13,098 nt of DNA, from positions 1 to 13,098 of the forward strand of contig JAJYZU010000019.1 of the NCBI GenBank assembly GCA_021799755.1. Direction: 5' to 3'. The stretch is from Thermoplasmata archaeon. Lineage in GTDB: Archaea; Thermoplasmatota; Thermoplasmata; Thermoplasmatales; Thermoplasmataceae. The position numbers and the translations under genes were made by a program. This document shows, piece after piece, positions 6,499-13,098 of this stretch. Positions within the stretch are counted from its first letter, which is position 1. Each line of letters starts with the position of its first letter. Below the pieces are notes generated by a model, which did no database searches, was not told the origin of the DNA, and saw nothing but the letters and a program-made list of their open reading frames with translations.

Positions 6499-9400
6499 AT
6501 GCACGAAACGAAGTACGAACTGGTAGACGTAAATATTTCCATGGCCAAACTAAATCGAGAGGTCTCTGAACAATGGAAAGAGAAAAATATTAACAGCAGG
6601 ATAATGAACCTGAACAACAAAGGGAAAAGTTTTGTTTTTCTTGAGGGGCCACCAACCGCAAATGGTAGACCGCACATTGGACATGCAATGACCAGAACAT
6701 TGAAGGACGTCTTCCTCAGGTATAAGACAATGCGTGGATACATGGTTGAGCGAAGGACCGGGGGATGGGATTGCCACGGACTGCCTGTTGAGATAGAGGC
6801 GGAAAAGTACTTCGGAATAAAGTCTAAGAAGGAAATTGAGGCAATTGGTATCGAGAAATTCAATAATTATTGCAGGGAAAGCGTTTTCAGATACATTGAT
6901 GACTGGATGGAAATGGATACGCTTATTGGATTTTCTGTTGATCACAAAAAGGCATATGTAACAATGAGACCGGAGTACATTGAAAGCGAGTGGTGGGCCA
7001 TGAAACTCCTCTTTGACAAGAAACTTCTGGAAAAGGATTATAAAATTGTTCCATACTGCCCAAGATGTGGCACCTCGCTCAGTTCCCATGAAGTAGCACA
7101 GGGTTACGAGGAGGTGAAGGATCCTTCGGTGTATGTTAAATTCAGGATTAAAGGATTCGCTACAAGATTTCTGCTTGCATGGACAACAACTCCCTGGACG
7201 TTACCTTCAAACGAGTTTCTGGCAGTCAACCCTGATTTTACTTATGTACTGATCAGGCACGAGAATGAGGAGTTTTATCTGTTGAAGGAGAAGGTTAGCG
7301 AGATTTTTGGATCCGATTATGAACTATTGAATGAGATTAAAGGAATTGACCTGATCGGGATGAACTATGATCAGATCATTCCAATCCTGAAGCCTCCATC
7401 TGGTACACTTCGGGTTGTGTCTGGTAATTTTGTGGGCAGGGAAGACGGAACAGGAATCGTACATGTGGCGCCTGCTTTTGGTGCTGATGACTTTGATGTG
7501 GGAAAGAGAGAGCACGTTGAAATGCTTAATCCGGTTGATCTTTCTGGAAAATTTGCCTCTCCTGATATGCCATGGAACGGACTGTTCGTTAAGGATGCCG
7601 ACAGAGAAATACTGAAATATCTGAAAGATCATAAATCACTTTTCAGGAGCACAAGAATAGAACATACGTATCCCTTCTGCTACAGATGCAAATCTCCTCT
7701 TCTATATTATCCGCTTGACACTTGGTTCATAAGGGTTTCGAGGTTCAGGAAGGAGATTGGTGAGAACAACCAGAAGATAAACTGGTTTCCCGAGAATCTC
7801 AAGAATGGCAGGTTTGGTAACTTTCTTGAGGAAGCAAAAGACTGGTCGCTCAGCAGGAACAGGTACTGGGGCACGCCCCTTCCAATATGGACTTGCTCCA
7901 ATGGACACAGTCGTGCAATAGGAAGTTTCTCTGAAATTGAGAAAGAAACGGGCTTAAAAATAACAGATCCCCACGTCCCTTACGTGGATAAGATAATTCT
8001 TAAATGCCCGGAATGTGGACTCGATATGAGAAGGGAACCTTATGTGATAGACACATGGTTTGATTCGGGAAGTGCGACCTATGCCGCGATGCGATATCCA
8101 TTCTCTACAGATTTCGATCCCGAAAGAGACCTTCCGGTTGATTTCATAAGCGAGGCGATTGATCAGACAAGAGGATGGTATTATGTCCTTCACGTCATAT
8201 CTTCTCTCCTCTTTGGGAAGAATGCATACTCAAACGTTCTGACAATAGAGTTTGTACTTGATGACAAGGGAAGAAAGATGAGTAAAAGCCAGGGAAATTC
8301 TGTACTGGCTACTGATATGCTGAGGGAAATAGGTGCAGATCCCCTCCGGATCTTTTTCCTTACAGGTCTTCCCTGGAAAACCAGGAATCTGGATAAAAAG
8401 GTTATAGGCGAAATATCACGAAGATCACTTTACACTTTGCTTAATGTCTATTCCTTCTTCGGTTCAAATGCAAATCTTGATTCCTTTACTTTCCGCGGAA
8501 CCACAAAGTTGACTAATATAATGGATCGGTATCTTGCATCGAGACTGAACACCACAGTCACAAAGGTCAGAGATTACATGGATTCCTATATGCCCCATCT
8601 CGCATACAGGGAGATAGAAACCCTGATTGATGAGCTTTCCAACTTTTATCTCAGGCTCTCCAGAGAACGCTTCTGGTCTGAGGGGGGCAAGGAAAAGGAA
8701 AGTTCGTACAGTATAGTATATTCATCTATTATCAACATTGTAAAGATGCTAGCTCCTTTAGCCCCTTTCTTTTCAGACTATCTGTACACCAGGCTCAATG
8801 GGCCCGAGGACAGCGTACATCTTGAAAAGTATCCAGAACCAGACAGAAATCTTATCGATTCCGCTCTCGAGAAGCAGATGGCAATCGCGTATTCTGTGAT
8901 TGAAACAGCAAGAAGAATAAGACAGATTGCGAAGATAAAAGGGCGACAACCGGTTCAGGAGATACTCATATATTCCCAAGAAAATCTTAACCAGGACATC
9001 GTTTCATCTATAAGCGCAGAGCTAAATTCCAAGAAAATTTCTCTAATTTCGGCTGATGAGAGACCACTCATGAAGTCTATTTCTGTCGTTAAGGAAAAGG
9101 CTGCACCATTGGTAAGGTCAGAAATGCCAGCACTGCAGGAGTTCATATCAGGTAATGATCCGAATAAACTAATAGCTGAGCTGGAGGCGAACGGTTCACT
9201 CCTGTTCATTGAAAAGCCTCTCCCAGCAGAATGCTTCATTATAAGGGAAATACCTGTAGAAGGATACGCATATTCCAAGGACGAAAGAACCGGTGTTGAA
9301 TTATTTATCAACACGCATATTGATCAAAATCTGGTTTATGAAGGAATCTCCAGGGAAATAATACGCAGGATACAGGTAATGAGGAAGGAAATGAACCTCA

Positions 9401-9585
9401 ATTACGATGAACAGATTATAATTCTTCTCGACGGCTCTCCAAACGTGATTGAATCACTAAAAAGGTTCAAGGATCAGTTGACTCAGGAAACCCTGGCGAA
9501 GGAGATAAAACTGGGTTCGTATCCGGATCAGAGATCATGGGACATCGAGGGGGAAAAACTTCAGTTAAAAATAGATCGCATTTAA
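6499..9585 (+). CDS. ileS: Isoleucyl-tRNA synthetase
   Basis: IleS charges tRNA(Ile) with isoleucine and edits mischarged valine. At 1028 residues it has the length of archaeal/eukaryotic-type enzymes. The class I HIGH signature is H59-I-G-H62 within GPPTANGRPHIGH, and the KMSKS loop is K593-S597. The CP1 editing domain shows AWTTTPWTLPSN from residue 227 and DGTGIVHVAPAFGADDF. Zinc-binding cysteines occur as C187/C190 with C394/C397, and as C466/H470 with C503/C506. IDTWFDSGSATYA and EAIDQTRGWYYVLH are typical of IleRS and separate it from ValRS and LeuRS. The C-terminal third holds the anticodon-binding and archaeal C-terminal domains. Its own TATA box suggests transcription separate from thiL. 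It converges on pyrH with a 61-bp gap. Confidence 0.97.
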   Translation: MHETKYELVDVNISMAKLNREVSEQWKEKNINSRIMNLNNKGKSFVFLEGPPTANGRPHIGHAMTRTLKDVFLRYKTMRGYMVERRTGGWDCHGLPVEIEAEKYFGIKSKKEIEAIGIEKFNNYCRESVFRYIDDWMEMDTLIGFSVDHKKAYVTMRPEYIESEWWAMKLLFDKKLLEKDYKIVPYCPRCGTSLSSHEVAQGYEEVKDPSVYVKFRIKGFATRFLLAWTTTPWTLPSNEFLAVNPDFTYVLIRHENEEFYLLKEKVSEIFGSDYELLNEIKGIDLIGMNYDQIIPILKPPSGTLRVVSGNFVGREDGTGIVHVAPAFGADDFDVGKREHVEMLNPVDLSGKFASPDMPWNGLFVKDADREILKYLKDHKSLFRSTRIEHTYPFCYRCKSPLLYYPLDTWFIRVSRFRKEIGENNQKINWFPENLKNGRFGNFLEEAKDWSLSRNRYWGTPLPIWTCSNGHSRAIGSFSEIEKETGLKITDPHVPYVDKIILKCPECGLDMRREPYVIDTWFDSGSATYAAMRYPFSTDFDPERDLPVDFISEAIDQTRGWYYVLHVISSLLFGKNAYSNVLTIEFVLDDKGRKMSKSQGNSVLATDMLREIGADPLRIFFLTGLPWKTRNLDKKVIGEISRRSLYTLLNVYSFFGSNANLDSFTFRGTTKLTNIMDRYLASRLNTTVTKVRDYMDSYMPHLAYREIETLIDELSNFYLRLSRERFWSEGGKEKESSYSIVYSSIINIVKMLAPLAPFFSDYLYTRLNGPEDSVHLEKYPEPDRNLIDSALEKQMAIAYSVIETARRIRQIAKIKGRQPVQEILIYSQENLNQDIVSSISAELNSKKISLISADERPLMKSISVVKEKAAPLVRSEMPALQEFISGNDPNKLIAELEANGSLLFIEKPLPAECFIIREIPVEGYAYSKDERTGVELFINTHIDQNLVYEGISREIIRRIQVMRKEMNLNYDEQIIILLDGSPNVIESLKRFKDQLTQETLAKEIKLGSYPDQRSWDIEGEKLQLKIDRI

Positions 9586-9646
9586 GGAGTTATGGACACC
9601 ATGTACCGTTTGTTCCCGGGAGGAATAAAAAGGATAATTGAAGTAT

Positions 9647-10324
9647 TCAACCAATTACGGTTCCGTCAGTAGTCTGATGTTTCAGTATGGATTCATATTC
9701 TGGCAAAATTCTGCCGTTTATGACAAACACCCTGATTTTCGATCGCATGGCAATGTGAAGTGAAGTGATATCCATGAATACATTCGGCCCAGCGCCAGTT
9801 GAACTCCTGCTTGAAAGTGCAATTGCATCAGCGTAACCTATGCTCGCTATCTTCTTTGCATCCGGATGTTTCTTGGGGTCCATATCATAGACGCCATCCA
9901 CTGATGTTCCATTAATAAGAATCTTACAGTTTGTCCTTTCTGCAAGAAGTGCCGCCACGGTGTCGGTCGTATGTCCAGGTTCAGTGCCCCCCATTACAAC
10001 AAACTTGTATATTTGCATCAGTTCGGCCGCTTCATTAACAGTTTCTGGTATCTTCGTGTTGGAGTTTTCAAAAAAAGATGCAATGGAGAGTGCATTCATT
10101 CTGGTTGCGTTGATGCCTATCTCATCAAGGATATTCTCATTTATCCCGAATTCCCTGAGTTTCTCGATGTATGATCTCGCAAGTTTGCCACCGCCTACAA
10201 CGATGCCGAGATGGTCAAAATCATCCATAGACTGGAGTTTCTTGCTCAGGGAGAGGATCAGTTCAAAGTCAAGTGGATCTCCGGAAATTATTGATCCACC
10301 GAGTGAGATAACCGCAGTCTTCAT
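9647..10324 (-). CDS. pyrH: UMP kinase (archaeal type)
   Basis: PyrH phosphorylates UMP to UDP with ATP, feeding UTP and CTP synthesis. From the ATG at 10322-10324 the protein is 225 residues, the normal archaeal size. It has the amino-acid-kinase fold: [10 protein letters not shown] at the N-terminus, VVGGGKLAR (G44-G46, R50), [18 protein letters not shown] typical of archaeal UMP kinases, [20 protein letters not shown] and the C-terminal GTVIG. The frame is open 16 codons further upstream, but that extension is hydrophobic and unlike the family. A TATA-like box centred 26 bases before this ATG supports the short form. The gene is divergent from prf1 and convergent with ileS, so it is probably monocistronic. 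Confidence 0.95.
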   Translation of the reverse strand: MKTAVISLGGSIISGDPLDFELILSLSKKLQSMDDFDHLGIVVGGGKLARSYIEKLREFGINENILDEIGINATRMNALSIASFFENSNTKIPETVNEAAELMQIYKFVVMGGTEPGHTTDTVAALLAERTNCKILINGTSVDGVYDMDPKKHPDAKKIASIGYADAIALSSRSSTGAGPNVFMDITSLHIAMRSKIRVFVINGRILPEYESILKHQTTDGTVIG

Positions 10325-10346
10325 ACTGGTGAGAACGCAGTAACAG

Positions 10347-10354
10347 ATAAAAAC
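10347..10354 (-). promoter_or_regulatory. TATA box of pyrH
   Basis: On the minus strand GTTTTTAT is centred about 26 bases before ATG 10324, with no Shine-Dalgarno sequence between, consistent with a leaderless transcript. It lies inside the possible upstream extension of the pyrH frame, which argues against that extension being translated. Confidence 0.45.
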
Positions 10355-10402
10355 TAAGCGATTGCTTTTCATCTATCAAATCTTGCTGTTTTATTTATTA
10401 TG

Positions 10403-10453
10403 TCAGATTGGAAACCCACCACGATCGAGCAATGAACTCCTTGAGCTCATCAC
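10403..10453 (-). ncRNA. Weak candidate C/D-box sRNA
   Basis: On the minus strand a perfect C box (GTGATGA, 10447-10453) is followed after 40 bases by a perfect D box (CTGA, 10403-10406). The 51-base span is the usual archaeal size. The minus strand reads TATATAAT near 10490-10498, a possible promoter at a fitting distance. Against it, the internal D' and C' boxes are degenerate and the bases flanking C and D do not pair into a terminal stem. The match could be chance. Confidence 0.2.
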
Positions 10454-10462
10454 GTAGATGAG
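10446..10462. repeat. Perfect inverted repeat between pyrH and prf1
   Basis: CTCATC (10446-10451) and GATGAG (10457-10462) flank a 5-base ACGTA spacer. It lies about 30 bases before the prf1 TATA box, between two divergent genes, so a protein-binding site shared by both promoters is possible. It is not followed by a T run and sits upstream of both genes, so it is unlikely to be a terminator. Confidence 0.3.
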
Positions 10463-10490
10463 TGAATTTCAGTAGATACTAGGATTAGCA

Positions 10491-10498
10491 TTATATAC
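10491..10498 (+). promoter_or_regulatory. TATA box of prf1
   Basis: TTATATAC is centred about 25 bases before the prf1 ATG at 10520. This is the clearest TATA box in the window and points to a leaderless mRNA, as no ribosome binding site precedes the ATG. Confidence 0.6.
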
Positions 10499-10519
10499 AT
10501 TCATAAACTTTCTATTGAA

Positions 10520-11764
10520 ATGTCCGATGGCGATCTACAAATCAGGAAATACGAGTTTAAAAGAGCAATTCAGGAAATTGCAGAACAAAGAGGTCGAGGT
10601 ACAGAACTGATCTCATTGTACGTACCGCCGGATAAGCAGATTTACGATGTTATACAGTACCTGAGAGAGGAGTATTCAACATCATCAAATATAAAGTCCA
10701 AGTCGACCAGGAAAAACGTACTCGCAGCGATCGAATCCATAATGTCACGGCTGAAGTACTATAAGTCTCCACCTTCCAACGGTCTCGTCTTTTTCGTTGG
10801 GCATGTCGCTACACGAGGCGATCAGACTGAGATGTTTACAAAAATTATAGAGCCACCAGACCCAATTCAGACATTCATGTACAAGTGCGACTCTGTTTTT
10901 CATCTTGAGCAGTTGAGGGTCCAGTTGGAAAATAAAGAAATATATGGCCTCATAGTGATTGACAGAAAAGAGGCCACAATAGGATTTCTCAACGGAACCA
11001 GTATAGATGTTGTCTCGAATGAGCAATCCCTTGTTCCCAGCAAGCATCATCAAGGGGGCCAATCATCGCGAAGATATGAAAGGCTCATTGAAATCGCTGC
11101 CCATGAATTTTTCAAGAAGATTGGGGAGATTGCAAACAATGCGTTCATGCCAAAGATAAGGGAAATGAAAGCGGTGTTCATAGGAGGCCCTGGTGCAACC
11201 AAAGAGTATTTTCTTGAAAAGGAATATTTGAGACCAGAGATAAAGAAAAAAATGGCCGATCCGTTTGATATTGGTTACACCGACGAAACTGGACTCAGAG
11301 AACTTGTTGAAAAGGCTTCAGGAACTATAAAAGATATGCAGATTTCGAGAGAGAAGGATCTGATGGATCGTTTCATGCTCGAGATAAGCAAGGTGAACGG
11401 AGGATTGGGCATCTATGGGGAAAGTGCTGTGGTCAAGGGGCTCCAAGAGAAGAAGGTTGATCTAGTTCTCATATCAGAGGGATTGAACAAGTACAGGCTG
11501 CTCTACCAGTGTCCATCCTGTGGGAACGAAATAGAACTGCACAAGGAAAAAGATGAACCAGTTAACTGCCCAAAATGTTCAACGCCCATGGTATTGAAGG
11601 AGAAGGAGGATCTTGTGGATTATCTCTTCAAACTTGCTGAGGCTTCTGGTGCCAAAGTGGAACTGATATCAGAGGAGAGTGAAGAGGGTAAGCTTCTCAA
11701 GAAAGCATTTGGTGGGCTGGCTGCCATACTCAGGTATGTATCAGACTCTCCTGCTGTAAACTAA
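10520..11764 (+). CDS. prf1: Peptide chain release factor aRF1
   Basis: aRF1 recognises all three stop codons in the ribosomal A site and triggers peptide release; it is the archaeal counterpart of eRF1. The 414-residue protein is of normal length. Domain 1 carries the stop-codon-reading NIKS motif at 57-60 ([13 protein letters not shown]). Domain 2 carries the catalytic G179-G180-Q181 in [15 protein letters not shown]. Domain 3 holds a four-cysteine zinc ribbon (C331, C334, C350, C353), present in many archaeal aRF1 proteins. The gene has its own TATA box, is divergent from pyrH and converges on the PRC-barrel gene with a 24-bp gap, so it is likely transcribed alone. Confidence 0.97.
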   Translation: MSDGDLQIRKYEFKRAIQEIAEQRGRGTELISLYVPPDKQIYDVIQYLREEYSTSSNIKSKSTRKNVLAAIESIMSRLKYYKSPPSNGLVFFVGHVATRGDQTEMFTKIIEPPDPIQTFMYKCDSVFHLEQLRVQLENKEIYGLIVIDRKEATIGFLNGTSIDVVSNEQSLVPSKHHQGGQSSRRYERLIEIAAHEFFKKIGEIANNAFMPKIREMKAVFIGGPGATKEYFLEKEYLRPEIKKKMADPFDIGYTDETGLRELVEKASGTIKDMQISREKDLMDRFMLEISKVNGGLGIYGESAVVKGLQEKKVDLVLISEGLNKYRLLYQCPSCGNEIELHKEKDEPVNCPKCSTPMVLKEKEDLVDYLFKLAEASGAKVELISEESEEGKLLKKAFGGLAAILRYVSDSPAVN

Positions 11765-11788
11765 CAGAATTGATTTCGTTTGAAAGAA

Positions 11789-12034
11789 TCATTTGATTGA
11801 GGGATCAACCACCACAAAATCTTCCATTGAAGTTATATTTCTAAGAGAAACGGAATAGAAACCCTCAGCATCTTTCTGGAATTCTCTGACGCTTATTTCT
11901 CTAACGGGTTCCACAAGCACGCTCACGATCTGTCCACGATCTGTGTCAAAGACGAAATCATGAACCTTGCCTATCATCTGCCCAGAAGTTGTAACAACGT
12001 CCTTCGATATCAGGTCAAACAGATATTTCTTCAT
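11789..12034 (-). CDS. Small PRC-barrel domain protein
   Basis: An 81-residue protein made of a single PRC-barrel domain: LISKDVVTTSGQMIGKVHDF (8-27), then VFDTDRGQIVSVLVEP, is the typical beta-barrel start. The rest is short strands ending in DFVVVDPSIK. PRC-barrel domains occur in photosynthetic reaction centre H subunits, in the rRNA-processing protein RimM and in many small archaeal proteins; some haloarchaeal ones take part in cell division. The exact role here is unknown. There is no signal peptide or membrane segment, so it is probably cytosolic. I chose the ATG at 12032-12034 over an upstream in-frame start at 12091 because the extra 19 residues resemble no domain and a TATA box lies 27 bases before the shorter start. 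It is downstream of the VAT gene on the same strand. Confidence 0.78.
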   Translation of the reverse strand: MKKYLFDLISKDVVTTSGQMIGKVHDFVFDTDRGQIVSVLVEPVREISVREFQKDAEGFYSVSLRNITSMEDFVVVDPSIK

Positions 12035-12057
12035 GTGAAAAAAGAATGTGAAGGGAC

Positions 12058-12065
12058 TATTAAAA
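12058..12065 (-). promoter_or_regulatory. TATA box of the PRC-barrel gene
   Basis: On the minus strand TTTTAATA is centred about 27 bases before the ATG at 12034, inside the 40-bp gap after the VAT stop. It suggests the small gene can be transcribed without VAT and without a leader. Confidence 0.4.
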
Positions 12066-12074
12066 GTTCTCAGA

Positions 12075-13098
12075 CTACTGGTAAAGTCCAAGATCTTCTA
12101 TGTCCTTTCTCTTCTCCCTTATTGTTTTTCCAAGGTTTGCAGATATATTTTCATAGAATTTTATCACATTCTCGTCTACGGATGGTTTTACCGTCTTCAT
12201 TGCCCTTTCAAAATGACGCTGCATGATCTGCGAAGCATCAGGGTTCTCTCTATATGCCATCATCCCGGCCTCCCTGCAGAGATTTTCCAGGTCTGATCCT
12301 ACATACCCCTCAGTCTGATCGGCGATAAGGTCAAGCTTGACGTCTTTTCCTAGCGGCATGTTTGAGGTGTGCACTTGAAGTATCTTCAGTCTGCTGTCCC
12401 TGTCAGGTGCTGGAATGTAAATTAACTTGTCAAATCTTCCTGCCCTGAGCAGAGCATTGTCCAGTATATCCGGTCTGTTCGTGGCTGCTATGACCACCAC
12501 ACCCTGCAGAACTTCTATTCCGTCCAGTGATGTCAGGAGCTGATTCACGATCCTTTCTGTCACACCAGAATCACCGTAACTTCCCCTCTTTGGGGCGATA
12601 GAGTCAATCTCGTCCAGGAACACTATACAGGGTGCGACCTGTTTTGCCTTCTTGAATATTTCTCTGACTGCCTTTTCGCTTTCGCCGACCCACTTGCTCA
12701 GGACCTCCGGTCCTTTAATTGAAATGAAGTTCGCCTGACTCTCACTTGCAACAGCCTTCGCAAGCAAAGTCTTTCCAACACCTGGAGGCCCGTACAGGAC
12801 AAATCCCTTAGGGGCACGGATACCAAGTTTCTTGAAGACGTCCGGATTGAGTAATGGTAGTTCCACTGCCTCCTTCAATTCCGTTTTTACCTGTTCCAGC
12901 CCTCCAATGTCGTCCCATTTGACATTTGGAATTTCCGCTGTAACTTCCCTGAGGCTGCTAGGTTCTATGGCCTTAAGCGCTTCCATGAAATCATTTTCCG
13001 TAACCTGCATTTTTTCCAGTATTTCAGCCGGTATCGGTTTATCCAGGTCTATTTCAGGGAGGTAGCGCCTGAGAGCATTCATTGCACTTTCCCTGGCC
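12075..13098 (-). CDS. VAT/Cdc48-type AAA ATPase, C-terminal part (5' end beyond the window)
   Basis: VAT (archaeal p97/Cdc48) is a hexameric double-ring unfoldase that threads proteins through its pore, often for the proteasome. The frame stays open through the right edge (A-R-E-S-A precedes the first visible Met), so this is the C-terminal part of a protein usually near 740 residues: the end of D1 and all of D2. Numbering from that Met (13080-13082), the D2 module has Walker A GPPGVGKT (98-105), pore loop KWVG (130-133), Walker [10 protein letters not shown] with D157 and E158, a sensor region ATNRPD (200-205) and arginine fingers R213 and R216. [15 protein letters not shown] is sensor-2-like. 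The linker [14 protein letters not shown] and [11 protein letters not shown] are typical of Cdc48/VAT and separate it from the proteasomal ATPase PAN, which has one AAA module. The finger reads LLRAGRFD instead of the commoner LLRPGRFD. Confidence 0.93.
   Translation of the reverse strand, partial: ARESAMNALRRYLPEIDLDKPIPAEILEKMQVTENDFMEALKAIEPSSLREVTAEIPNVKWDDIGGLEQVKTELKEAVELPLLNPDVFKKLGIRAPKGFVLYGPPGVGKTLLAKAVASESQANFISIKGPEVLSKWVGESEKAVREIFKKAKQVAPCIVFLDEIDSIAPKRGSYGDSGVTERIVNQLLTSLDGIEVLQGVVVIAATNRPDILDNALLRAGRFDKLIYIPAPDRDSRLKILQVHTSNMPLGKDVKLDLIADQTEGYVGSDLENLCREAGMMAYRENPDASQIMQRHFERAMKTVKPSVDENVIKFYENISANLGKTIREKRKDIEDLGLYQ

Noticed and set aside
10325..10372. Upstream extension of pyrH by 16 codons ([12 protein letters not shown]...), perhaps a signal-like N-terminus.
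   Set aside because: UMP kinases are cytosolic and begin just before the SLGGS motif. The TATA box for the shorter start lies inside this extension.
11771..11791. TGATT and AATCA arms between prf1 and the PRC-barrel gene as a shared terminator hairpin.
   Set aside because: The stem is only 5 AT-rich pairs with an unequal interior, and archaeal termination depends on T runs rather than hairpins. Too weak to annotate.
12035..12091. Upstream extension of the PRC-barrel protein to 12091.
   Set aside because: It would overlap the end of the VAT gene and the TATA box, and adds no domain-like sequence.
1..13098. CRISPR arrays, tRNA or rRNA genes, defence or secondary-metabolite clusters.
   Set aside because: No regularly spaced repeats or RNA-gene landmarks were seen. 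Intergenic gaps are at most about 200 bases, and the genes other than tnpB are housekeeping types.

Overview
The window looks like a piece of a euryarchaeal chromosome, most probably from the Thermoplasmatales (Thermoplasma-like). Reasons: an archaeal class-1 release factor, a VAT/Cdc48-type AAA ATPase, an archaeal-type UMP kinase, an archaeosine-forming radical SAM enzyme, and TATA-like boxes about 25-29 bases before several start codons with no Shine-Dalgarno sequence, as expected for leaderless archaeal transcripts. The order-level placement is an inference from protein style. No rRNA, tRNA or CRISPR array is visible.

Left edge (1-863): the 3' two thirds of a TnpB gene, open at the window edge, followed by a GC-rich hairpin typical of an IS200/IS605 right end. 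This is the only clearly mobile DNA. From 864 to 1030 a short intergenic stretch leads to hemA.

Region 1031-4108: hemA (glutamyl-tRNA reductase, first step of tetrapyrrole synthesis) runs rightward and collides with a leftward two-gene unit. That unit is a class I aminotransferase followed by an ICC-like metallophosphoesterase. The hemA and phosphoesterase 3' ends overlap by 92 bp. Region 4109-4309 is a divergent promoter region.

Region 4310-9585 is rightward: raSEA-like radical SAM enzyme (tRNA archaeosine), thiL (thiamine monophosphate kinase) and ileS (isoleucyl-tRNA synthetase, with its own promoter).

Region 9647-11764: pyrH (UMP kinase) runs leftward, converging on ileS and divergent from prf1 (aRF1). 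The 195 bp between pyrH and prf1 holds both promoters, an inverted repeat and a weak candidate C/D-box sRNA. Region 11789-13098: a small PRC-barrel protein and the C-terminal part of VAT/Cdc48, both leftward.

Most of the window is housekeeping: tRNA modification and charging, translation termination, cofactor and nucleotide synthesis, and protein unfolding. I see no clear new multi-gene system. The points most worth a second look are the catalytically intact TnpB with its right-end structure, the long convergent hemA/phosphoesterase overlap, and the pyrH-prf1 intergenic region.
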